Below are positions 48,001-60,000 of a stretch of DNA of 64,000 bases, piece by piece. The stretch's first letter is position 1. Every line of letters starts with the position of its first letter. A model generated the notes under the pieces. The model did no database searches, was not told the DNA's origin, and was given only the letters and a program-made list of their open reading frames with translations. Both the position numbers and the translations under genes were made by a program. Source of the DNA: Aselliscus stoliczkanus (Eukaryota > Chordata > Mammalia > Chiroptera > Hipposideridae); NCBI GenBank assembly GCA_033961575.1, contig CM066727.1:119524434-119588433 (forward strand), in the 5' to 3' direction.

Positions 48001-51000
48001 AAATTGACACATACCTGACACGTGGAGTGGATCGATACTTTTGACTACCAATCTGTCCAATGGAATGGGCTGATCCAGGACTGTACACGAACCACCCTCT
48101 TTTATTACTGTTTGCAGCTCAGCAGTAAGTGAAGGGCATATTAAACTGGTGTCTGAACCTCCACCTTTCTGAAATGAAAGAGGAAAACAATGCAATAAAT
48201 CGTAAATAAGTATTGTTGCACATACCTAACGTGCACCCTTAAGCAAATTGATTTTTAGAAACAATTGCTTGAAATCCAGCTTATTACTCTTTCTGGATCT
48301 TGAAAGGCATTTTCCCAAAGTACATAATGATTTAAAGCATAGTGTTTCTGATACCCAAGTTTAACTTCCTGAATAAATAATGTGTGTTATCTATAACTGA
48401 GAAATATTTTAATCACCATCATATTAATTGGAGACTCTTCATTTCTAGTATCTCTTTATAGTACTGAGTAAGATGAATGAGAAAGGAGAGCCTTGTTTTG
48501 GCCAACTCTGACCATGGGATCAAATACTAAACTCTAAAGATTCCATGCTCTATAACCTGTAAGTAATTGAAATTGTCTTGAATATACAAGACGTTGAATT
48601 TTTAAAAATAGGTGTCAAAGATTGTGATTTGCATGACATATATTGTACATTAAATTGCAAGGAGAGGTTTAAAACAGATAATGTTCCTTTTTGTTTTTTT
48701 TCCTCAAAAGTGAAACCTGATGTCTTCTCTCAGTGGTTACTTGTGTGCCTATGAAGTCAATAAAACTCTCCAGATTTATTAGACAGAGCAAATTAAAGAA
48801 GAATTTAAAACATAACATTCTTTATTTCTGGATCAAGTAGTGAAGCAAGAAACCAGAATATTACCTTTTAATACTGTGAATATAGGCTGCCATTAATACA
48901 TGTACTCAGATTTGAGCCATATTTGAAATGAAGCTGGCTGTGCTTAGTGTCAAGGTTTTCATTTTTTTTAATTCTTTTATTGTGTGTCTAAGGCCACACC
49001 ATCCTGAACGTGCCTGATCTTGGAAGCTAACTTTTATTGTGAAATAAACATTTAAAAAAAATATTAGTTTCAGGTGTACAACACAGTGCAATAGTTATAC
49101 TTTTTACCTCTCAAAGTGACAACCCCCCTCCCCCAATTTGCCACCCCCTTCCCCCCAAAGTATACATATCTATTACAATTCCCTTGATTCCCTTCCACTC
49201 TATACTCCACATCCTGTGACTATCTATATATTCAATTACAGTTGGCATACAATATTATACAACATCAGCTTCAGGTGTACAGTGCAGTGATCAAGCCTCT
49301 ACCCCATCCACAAAGTGGTCTCCCTAACAAGACATGTGACCATCTGACACCCCACAAAATATTTACAACATTAGTAATTATATTCCCTGAACTGTCTCTC
49401 ATATCCCTATGGCAATATTGTAGTTACCTATTTATGCTGTCTAATCCCTTCCCCTTCTCCCTCAAGGTTTTTTAAGGGGATAGAGATTTTTCAGAGCTTG
49501 ACTTGTTCAGACATACTAGTCTTGGTAGCTTATGAGAGGAGGTCATCCAAATTTCAAAACTGTGATTCTTAATATTCTCCAATATCCACTCCCTCCCCAA
49601 TGGGCATTCAACTATTAATAGATTGATTAATGGGTGTCTGTTTTATTGCTTAAAGATCCTTACATTATTTAGCTCAATTAACCAACATGCCATCTAGAAG
49701 CTTAGGTTATTAAAAGATTTGAGATATCTACTTTCATGATCTTACTTCTGTGTGTGGCTAGTCAGCTGACCATTCATGGCTTAATTAGTAACAACAATAA
49801 TAGTAATCATTAATACTTAAATAATGGGGAAAACTCCAGTTTTCCTAAGAGTTTTTTTGGCTTTAGCTCCTACTTGGCTCATTTGTCTGTGATGCCAGCT
49901 GTATTTTGTTTGGCTTCTGTAGTTCTGTCCAGGTGGACACTGAGAGATCAGGGCTCCCTCCTACCTATACCCCCAAATCATTATTTTCCAGGAGTTATAT
50001 GAGCTTTCAAATCAGAATGAGTGGTGGATATCACCTCGGCACATAGGAACAGACAGTTTAGAGAGGTCCCCTACTCTGGCAGGGTTCACTGTGGTGGACA
50101 ATTTGGATGATGAAAGGGCCAATATGGACAAAAGCATTTGGTTTCATTTATAGACAGGTCAGGAATAAACTCCTGTGGCTTCTGGGACTTACCTCCAAAG
50201 TATACAGACTGTTAGTCTAAAAAATGTACATCCTTTGGCATGTTTAGGAAATGCAACTTGCTTTTGTTATTGTTGTTAGTTCAGAACTATATGACTGAAA
50301 AAAACCAATATTTTATGATGTCTCCATTTTTTAGAGGGTGAATCCCAATTTGAAGTATAAGAATCTCTCACATTTTAAACACAATTTATTTAGCAATATT
50401 TATTCAGAAAGAGCATCGTTTTACCTTTTTGTTGCGCTTAGTTTTCGTAACTAAGAGGAAATCATCAAAGAGAAACAGATAAACATCTAGGAATCTTGTG
50501 CTTTCTGAGGAAAGAAAGAAGGTGAAATTGGGGCTGGAAATAGTAAGCAGAAGGGTTTTTGCTTTTTAGACCAAAGAATCCCTTAGAAAACAGAACAGGC
50601 CAGGCACCCTGGCACACCAGGCTAGCAGCTCAGCACCCTCCAGTCTCATGGGTCAGAAAACTGCATTGCTGTTGGGTGATTTCTTCCTAAAGCAGAGATT
50701 TGATGTGAGCCCAAGCTCACAACTTTAAAGACATTGTATTTGTGATGCATTTCATGTGGATCTAAGATAACTTGGATCATATTTGTAAAGGTTTCAACTA
50801 AGCCTAAGACATTGAACATATAGCATTTTTGCCTCTTGACTCATCAGAAAAAAAGGGCATGCTGTGGACTAAATCGTATCTCCCCCCCGCCCCCTCCCCA
50901 CACACACTTCATGTGTTGAAGTCCTAACCTTTCAGTGTGGCTGTATTTGGAATAAGGAAGTAAATAAGAATAAACGAAGGCATAAGGGTGGAGCCCTGAT

Positions 51001-54000
51001 CCAATAGTATTAGCATCATCATGAGAGGAGACATCAGAGAGAGAGCCACATATGGATGCTGAGAAGGAGGCCATCTGCAAGTCGGGAAGAGAGCACTCAC
51101 CAGAAATCAAATTGGCCAGAAACTTCATCTTGGACTTCCAGCCTCCAGAACTGGGAGAAATAAATTCCTGTTGTTTAAGCCATCTAGTCTGTGGCATTTT
51201 GTTATGGTGGCGGTAGCTGATTATGACAGTTATTGAAACTTCTTATAAACTACTACTTGTAGTTCACAGTGTGTCAATGATGTTTAAATATTCTTCATAT
51301 AGCTTCACATTTCTAAACATTTTTTATACTACTTTTGATAGTAACTTAAGGCAAATAGCCTTTTCTACTTTTTTCTAGGAAGGGGTTAGTAGTAGAAGAG
51401 AAATCAAATATTAGAATAAGGTATCACCTCTCTAACTGTATCCCTTAGAGATTGGAAGAAGAAATGGTTCAATAAGTGATTTCAGAGGAAAAGGCAATCT
51501 GTTCAGAGGAAAATGTGATAGGTGATTAAAATAAATATAAGAAAACTCAGTAAATTTTTAAAATTATTCTATGTATTTTATTATTATTCTAGAAGTTCTT
51601 TCTCATATACTTTGACTCCTGGAAACTAGGTGGCTAAGGTTAAATTAATAAAGTATTTAGGATTCATGTCTATTTCCTCCCTTTTTTTAAGTTTAGAGGA
51701 AAGATTCTTTCCATATTTGCATAGAAGAGAAATGAGATATTTTATTCCATCTTGAATTGTCAATGAATTTAAAAAGAAAAAAAGCGACTGTATCCCATCA
51801 CTACTAGAAACTTTTTTTTTGCAAATCAAGCTGTGTAAAACCTGTTAATTGTCCCCCCAAAACCAGTCACCTCTTCTTATGTACTAATGGAATTTCTGAG
51901 TTTTAGTGTGTACATGTTCACTACAAATAAATACTACATCTCCCAGCTTCCCTTGTCACTAAATATGACCAAGTGACTAAATTCTGACCGATGGAATTTA
52001 TAGGCAGAAGTGTGCAACTTCTGATTCATATTCTGACACAGCATGGCTTTGCTCCCCCATTTCCTTTTCCCCTTCCCAAGAGCTGGACACACTGGGGACT
52101 CATCTTGGGCCTCACAGAAGAAAGCAACACCCCAAGGATGGCAGAACAAAAAGACAGAAGAAACCTGGGTCCCTACTCACTCCATGGAGAAGGGCTGTCA
52201 TAGAGCTCAACATTTTATATGAGAGAAAAATAAACTTGTCTTTTTAAGTAATTGTTATCTTTCTCTGTCTCTAATGGCTGAACCAATATTCTAACTAATA
52301 CACACACAGCACTAGGAATGAGATATTTACATAACAATAGACCTTCAGAACCTTAAATGTTTTCTCCAACCTCTGCCACTCATATAAATCAGGTTGATGA
52401 TCATTATCAAAATGAAATATTGATAGTCTTGTTTTCTCCTGCTAATTTTAAGTCTTTTGTTTTAACAAATAAGCAATGAGCACCTTCTGTATCTTAGACT
52501 GTATTTTAGGAAATAATGATTATTTTAGCTATTTAGTGAGGCCCTGTCCCATCAAGCAGTCAACAGATAGTGATCACTTTCTATACATCAATGATTAACA
52601 CAGAATCTCCACCTTCGAGGAGCTTTAATTCTAGTGAGAACAGATACATAACAAACATGTAAACAAAATTTAAAGTAAGATAAATTCAGAACCTAATAGT
52701 GCTAAAAAATAGATATCATATGAAAGAGGATGACTATGGAGGGAGGTTGAAGCATAAAGTCAGGCTCTTTACATTTATTATCCCGGGAGTTTGAAGCTAT
52801 TACAGCCCAGTGAAAAACTTTAACTGAAAGATTTTATTAGACTTAACCACTGAACATTGTGGGTCTGAAATTCTACTTAGCTAAGTGCTAAGTCGGTTAT
52901 GCTCCAAAAGTTATGAAAACTTGTACTTTCTGGGAGTTAGAAAACACACATATTTGTTTACAGTAGTCAGCATTTTTAAAGCTGGAAGAAATTTTGAAAC
53001 GAAGTATATGTGTTAGGTATCATCATCATCATCATCATCATCATCACTACTACTATCATCATCATCAACATTTACAGAAGAGATGAAGGGAATTTAAACA
53101 ATTTCCCTGAAGCCCACAATTGGTGCCAGATCCCCTGATTCTTGGTGCAATGCTTTTTCCATGTAAAATGATGTCCTGTTTCTTCTAATACAATTACCCC
53201 CACCCCACCACATCTCCTTTCCAACTCTGAGTCAAAGTCCCAGTGACTTTAAATTTGACTCCATAGCCTGTATGCTGCCTCCTCTCTGATGGAATTTGAG
53301 GAACACAGCGTGGGCCATTAGATAAATGCCCGGTGTTAGTGACGTTTCTGTGGCTCATCCCATCCTACCACATGTGACTCTACAAGAATCTTTTTCTGAA
53401 AATTGGGTCTATTGATTCCTTCTTAGGCCAATCTCCTACTCCCGTTTCCATGACAAGCACCCCGATGCTATGTGATGTGTGAATGCCCATCTGACATGGC
53501 TTTTCACTGAGAGATGGTCATTGTCATGTTCACCCAACTTCCACGTGACTTCTCATCATACCCACACCTGAACCCTAAAATTGACTCCCTGACCCACTCT
53601 CTTCACTACCCTCAGTGTGATTAACAAACTTTTCAGGTACATATATTAGAACACTTGAAGACATCAGCTCCTGTCTTTTTTAGCCATTTTATCAATCATA
53701 AAATCCTCCTATTTTTGCTGTTGAAAGACCTCTCACATTTATCCTTTTCTATCCATGCCTATTTCTAACATTTTAAGATAGGCCAGCATAGCTCACAGTG
53801 TTGGACTGTTGGTAGATAGAGGGAGGGGGTGAATCAAAATCTCTGATAATTCCAGGTGGGAGCCAGTTTTAGAGGAAAAGGCATGTCTTTGAACATAGAG
53901 CTGTGTTTTGCTTCATTCCTTTGATTTGGTTTTGTCACAATCTATAATTATTTTTGAAATTGTAAATAACATCAAAGAGAATGTAAACTTGTTATCTTTC

Positions 54001-57000
54001 CAAATGAAAGTGGGAGGGGTGGTGTACAGGATAAGAATGGTTGAGAAACAGGCCCAGGCTCTTGCCTCCCCCAGCTCCTCCTCTCCTCCATTTCGTGCAT
54101 TATGTCTGATAAATCTTTTTTCAATACACTTTTTTTTTTTTTTTTTTTTTTTTTTTAGCTGAGCCATTCTGCCACCTGTTGGCAGCTCAACGGCAACTCA
54201 GCTAGGGCTTGCATCAAACTACTGTTGCTCAGAGCTCAGCTCACACTCTTGAGCGAGCTCTTAACCAACTGAGCCACTCAGCCGGCCCTCTTCAATACAC
54301 TTTTAAGCCCATCACTTGTTGCCGGCAATTTCCTGGCTGGGTCCCTCTGTTTGGGTTTCAAAGCGGTTACTGCGATTCTAGAAGTCAGTGAGGCTGAGAC
54401 AGCCAGGCTTGCGTCCGGACTCTGCCATTAACCTGCCAGGTAAACTTGAGCTTGGTACGGAAACTACCTGAGCCTCAGGTTGCTCACCTATAACATGCGA
54501 TTAAATGCAACTTCTCTGCTTATTCACTGGAAGGAGAAAATGCATGTAAAAGCCCTTTGATGTAAAACGCTGGGCATGTCTATCTTGTCTACTAGGCAGT
54601 TGGCAAGTGGGGTATATCCCAACCTGACATCTAATTTTATACTGAAAACATAGCAGATTCTCAACAAATGTGTATCAAACATGGAGTGTTTGCTTGGCAC
54701 TCCCCAGCAGATCTCACACTATCACAAATAGGCAACCTCACATCCCACAGGGCTTCATATACATTAGAGCGCCCAATCAAGATTTTGTGTAGCACTTTCT
54801 TACCATATTTATTGAGCACAGATTCTGTGCCAACCAGTTTTTCAAGTGCTTGTCCACCCATTGGCTCATCTAGTCCTTACAACAAATGAGAGATTGCTAT
54901 AGCTGGCCTGAGATTACACAGGCTGAAGAGGCTGAGCCAGGAAGACTGCGGGCCATCAGCCTCCAGGGCTCGCCCTCCTAACCACTCTACCAGAGCCTAT
55001 TCTCTCAGGTGGCTGCTGCCTCCAAACCTTTTTCCCTGTTAGTCTCTTCGTCTAGGATGTCCACCCACCTGTCCTTCCATTGACTTCTACCTTTCTATCC
55101 CCCAAGCGCAGTTCCAATCCCATGGACAACATGAAGCCTTTCCTGGGAACTCCAGCTTCACAGACCTTGTCCCACAGGTCGGCTCATAATGGCAGAGATT
55201 TCCAACTAGAGGGTATAGATTATACAGAATAATGATTCTATATCCTCCAATGGTACCCACCGAGCACAATATGTGCTACATAACAGGCTCTCAGTCAACA
55301 CTGATAGGATGATTGCCTGGCTCACCAGAGGAGGAAAATGATGGTAACAGCTGATGTGTGCTGCTCGTTATGTTCCAGACTTTGAGCTAAGCTCTTTGGG
55401 TATGTTATTTCATTTTAACAACAATCTTGTGAGATAGATGTAGTTACACACCATTTTACAGAGAGAAAAGGGAGGGCACGTATCTAATTATGTTGTGAAA
55501 TCTTTGATCAAGCCAGCATCTGCCTGATTCCGTAGGATGTTCTCTGATTTACATCTGTTGTCGCCTTGTCCATGGGCAAATACCATTTTCCCTCACCCTT
55601 CAATTAGCAACAATTGATAGCAAAGATGTAGGGTTTTTAAAGGAAGCAGTTACTCACCCACAAGAGTTAATTTTCCCTCATAGAGAAGATGTCTGTTGGT
55701 TGGTGACAGGATGTTTTCTGCCATGTGTTCCTTAAAAATGTGTTTTAGGCACTTGCAAAACAAGGGAGAAAATCAAAGAGAGGTTGTTAGTGATTGGAAG
55801 AGAACATGTTTCAGGAGCTGGGGTAATGCATTCTGTCTATCAAGGTCAAGACATTTGGAAATGCCAATAGATGGACTTGGGAATAGGGAAGGATGGGAAA
55901 AGCTCTCAGAAGGACCACCCAAAGAATGGCGTGATGACATCAACCTCCCCACATACAATGCCACATGGAAGGAGGCTTTACTTTTTGCTCATAAAACTAG
56001 ATTTTTCTTTTTCAAGCAGACAGCTGGGGACTTTGAAAGGTTAGTGTATTTCCACTGAATGCCAAACTCCTGGAAAGGGACATAAGTCCTAAATGATCCT
56101 TTTTGTACCTCTGGAATGAAAAATCTTTTATCTCTATCCCAAAGTGGAGGCCACACTATAATCTCCTGTAGATGTCTAAACTTTTGGAAATTATCAAGCC
56201 ACTTCACTTTTCCTTCAAGATCCCCTGAAAGACAAGACACATTCAATATATTGGTAAATTCAGGTGACATTACAGCATAAATTTTAACTCAGATGCACAG
56301 TAATCATTTAAAGGCACTGCCCCTGGAATCAAACCATATTTTATGTTCATTTAACATATCGCTTGCAGTTTAAATGTTTTAGAAAAACTCACTAATTTCA
56401 AATCAGCCTCTTGTAGAGAAAAATGAAGTTTAAATAATTTAATTCAGTAAGTTGGAAGTGTATTGTGCATTTTTATTTAAATAATATGAATAAAGTCCTT
56501 GGTAGCTTTCTCTTATTCCCTACACCACGCAGCCTGTAACTATAAAAAGAAAAGAAAATCACACTAACAGGGAACATATTTCTTGTCCTAATCATAAAAC
56601 ATACATTTCCTTCATGATAGGGATAATTATCTTTATCTTTTTGGGTAAAAATTTCTTTCCAGTTCTGAAGGTGTGTATTAATTTTCTAACACTTTCTAAT
56701 AACATATTGCTATTGATGTTTTTAAATGATTTCTGGGAACATAGAGGGCAAGTCATAGACCCATAGAATTATATAGTTAGAGGAATCCTTGAAAATTCAC
56801 CATCTTTAAGCTCAAAGACTTAAAGACCACAGGAATCTCTTCCCCCAATAAAGAAAATCCATATTTCACTGAGAAATCTCCATATGAGATGCTATTATCT
56901 TTCTCACACACTTTTCAAATGAGTAATGATCTTCAAAATTACTTTAAAAGCTTTTAGAAGTCTGTTTTTAATTGAATTTTTGTCTTATTCACTTGATAAA

Positions 57001-60000
57001 CTTCATTCTAGTTCCTTGGGTCATTTTAGAATTTGAACAAAGATTTAAAAAGAGGAAAGAAACTCCCAACGGAGTGGTCATTTTACTTTGTTTTCTTCTT
57101 TAACATTTCTTTTTTTCTTAAGATTTTTATTAAAACTATAGCTAAGATACAATATTATATTATTTTCAGGGGTACACCATAGTTATTCAACATTTATATA
57201 CCTAAAGAAGTGATCACCATGATAAGTCCAGCAACCATCTGGCACTGTAGTATGCTCTCACAATATAACTGACTATAATTCCCTGGTGCCTGTTGAGACC
57301 ACCCTTTGTGTGTGCTGCTTGTGGGGCTAATTGGGTGGTGCTCTGCTGTAGTCTGAAGCCAACATCCAAGTATGTTGGTTCTGGGGCTTCTTGGGAGGGG
57401 CTCTGGTGCACGCTCAGGTCAGCCACTGCCTATGACCAGCCAAGGGCAACCTGGTAAGAGTTAAAAAGTGACCTGTGGTTGTTCACTAACTGTGCTAAAC
57501 CTGGAAGCTCATGGAAGAGGCCATGCTATGAACTGAGGACAGCTGCCACCAGTACCGAACCAGGGGTAACTCCACAAATGGCCAGGATACCCCGAGGCCT
57601 GCTGCTGCCTGCCAGCTCCCTTATGGTCAGCTACTGATAAAGCCTTATTTGGCATGCAAGTTGGGTGAGGCAGGGTCTTAGGGAGTCACTAGAATGGGAA
57701 GAGTTGTGGTCACCAGGCTAATGTAGATTCTGGTTTGGTACCAGTGCTGAGCCTGGAGTTACTCAGCAAAAGTCTCAGAGCACACTGAGGTCCCCCACAC
57801 CCATGAACTCTAATAGTTTTCCAAGAAAGAGTGCAATGTGGGCGGGGCTGGCTGCTCTCGAAGAAAGTGCCTCAGGTTGTGCGAGAGTTGGGGGTGGTTG
57901 GATCCCAGCTGAGTCAGCAGGGTGGAGCTACAGAGCTCACCAGACCAATCAGATTCAGATTTGGTTGTAAGTGTAGGGGGCGGGCTCAACACAGGAAAGA
58001 TGACGCTCACCTGCCAACTACATGGGAGAAAGCCTCCTCACAGGGAAAATTCAGACAGTCCTCCATTCCCTCCTCCCCCCCACCTGCAGCCACACACCTC
58101 AGTCTTCCCTCCGTATGTCTTCGAGGCCCCCTGAGTCACCATCCTTCCCAATGTGAGTGCCTGTGAGTGAGTTAATCTGTGTTTGTGGGCCATTTAAGAG
58201 GATGTCTGGGTTTCCCACAGCCTTCCATCCCACCTGAACAGTCAGAATTCCCACTGTTTTTCACACCCAGGTGTTGTGGGCGCTCCTCTTCCCAGCACCA
58301 GTACTGGGGCTGGGGAGCCTAGTGTGGGGCTGGGGTCCCTCGCTCCTCCGGGAGTAACCTCCAAGGCTGAGATATCCCTCCTGATTCTCATCCACCACAG
58401 GGAGGTTTGGGGCCTGTTCCGCATCTCCACCCATCCTCCAAGTCTCGACTAGCTTTTTCTTTATATTTTTAGTTATAGGACTTCTGTTTGGCTAGACCTC
58501 AGATGGTTGTCCAGGTTGATCTATAATTTAGTTGTAATTTTAATGTGTTCATGGAAGAATGCAGGTACAGTGTTTATCTACTCCGCCATCTTGGCCCTCT
58601 CTCATTTTACTTTTGAACTTGCAAAAGAAAAATGTATCATTTCTGTACAGCTGATAGTAATAAATTTGAATTCTTCACTTTTGATACTCCCAGGGAATCC
58701 TGGTTTATGGGCATATATCATAAACTTCTTTATTTGAATTTAATTATATAGAGCTACCCAAATAAACTTAAGTGATTATAGGGCTTGCTCTGTTCTCATT
58801 CCCAAATATCAGTTCTAAAGATTGTAGTTGGCATTATTTTTAGATTGGCCCTGGATATCAATGACCTAAAAAAATGATGAATAGCAATTTATCCTCCGGA
58901 AAGGCCTCCCGTGGTGTTTATTCCCATTTGCTTTGTGTTTGGCCTCCGTATGGATGTTAAAAACAAAGTGCCTTCAATCATCTGGGAAGTAGAACTTTTC
59001 CTGCCTGAACTCACATCTGAAAACCTTGGAGACAGCCACGTCCTGCATATACTTGGTGGTAGAGTTGTCATAGTTTTCACCAGGATGTGACTGGAGCCCA
59101 TTGTGTTGTGTGTGTTTGATTTACAATGCACTCAAACTGAAATCCACATTTCCCAGAGCCATGACCTCAAATCAATGGAATTACTTTCTAGGATGGAAGC
59201 CCAAATGGTTCCCAGGAGCCAGAAGGCCACCCACCTCTTTGTGTAACCTTTCCTGGAGCTCTGTGTTACTTATCTCAGGGACTTACGGATTGACTTTTCC
59301 ACCTTTTCCTTCATGGAGTAGATCAAGAGTTTTTCAGTAGAATCTGTACTCCTTTTCCAGATATTCTTCAGCAACAAGGGGTATCGAGTCAGCCTGTGTA
59401 GTGGGGCCACTAGCAGTTCAGGCAGGTGAAGGCGTCTGCACTGCTCATTTTGCTCACACCACTGGGGAAGCAAAAGCAGACATATCAGAATGTCACTTCT
59501 CCTACCAAGGCCTGGAGAAGCCTGGACTTGAGAAACTCTGACAGATTTTACTCAGCAATGATATGACACAACTGTGAGCTTGCTGGAAAAGTTTATAAGC
59601 CACAGACTAGACTTTGATTTTTAAAATTCAACCTTAGACTGTCTTTAGCAGGCATCTATCTACCAGTGCCCAATTCAGGGTCTGAAATGGGGTTCTTAGA
59701 TGTGGTTAAGAAGTATTATTGAATATTACTAACATTGTTACTTGCCAATGAAAGGAATGAAACAAAAATCCTTTTTCAGATGTCTTGCTTTCCTAGTAAT
59801 GGGATGAAGCAGCAGTAAGCATCACTTGTAATATCACCACTCAGTTTTCTTAAATGGGGAAAATTTTCAGGATTTAGAGCCATAGAAAATGTTTAAAATT
59901 TGTTAACTATCCTAGAGAATGTATGTTCCATCAGTGGCAATGATAAGATGTGTTAATATATGTGTTCCAGCCTTGTTTACCCTTCTCATTTGAGAGTTTA

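Larger units (their letters stand above)
40104..48014 (-). other. PLEKHG7: PLEKHG7 intron with large L1
   Basis: 7.9 kb. It contains two short SINEs, an internally deleted L1 and MIR-like pieces (41720-41960, 47590-47870). 40620-41710 and 42560-43300 hold nothing recognised. Confidence 0.8.
48169..50424 (-). other. PLEKHG7: PLEKHG7 intron
   Basis: 2.3 kb. It contains a 5S rRNA-like fragment and an L1 3'UTR fragment. 48190-48980 and 49490-50420 hold nothing recognised. Confidence 0.75.
50505..55657 (-). other. PLEKHG7: PLEKHG7 intron
   Basis: 5.2 kb. It contains an MLT1-like LTR, an old LTR- or DNA-like repeat, L2/MIR remnants (52480-52760, 54400-55000, 55320-55520), a (CAT)n run and a middle-form SINE. 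Confidence 0.75.
56225..59286 (-). other. PLEKHG7: PLEKHG7 intron
   Basis: 3.1 kb. Contains a minimal L1 (57090-58601) and, at 58880-59100, a possible pseudogene fragment. 56270-57070 is AT-rich with nothing recognised. Confidence 0.75.

Noticed and set aside
53018..53068. CRISPR-like repeat array
   Set aside because: Simple trinucleotide repeat without spacers, in a mammalian genome.
57831..58166. 111-codon + strand ORF
   Set aside because: Antisense to the L1 5'UTR; the same sequence recurs near 46.6 kb.
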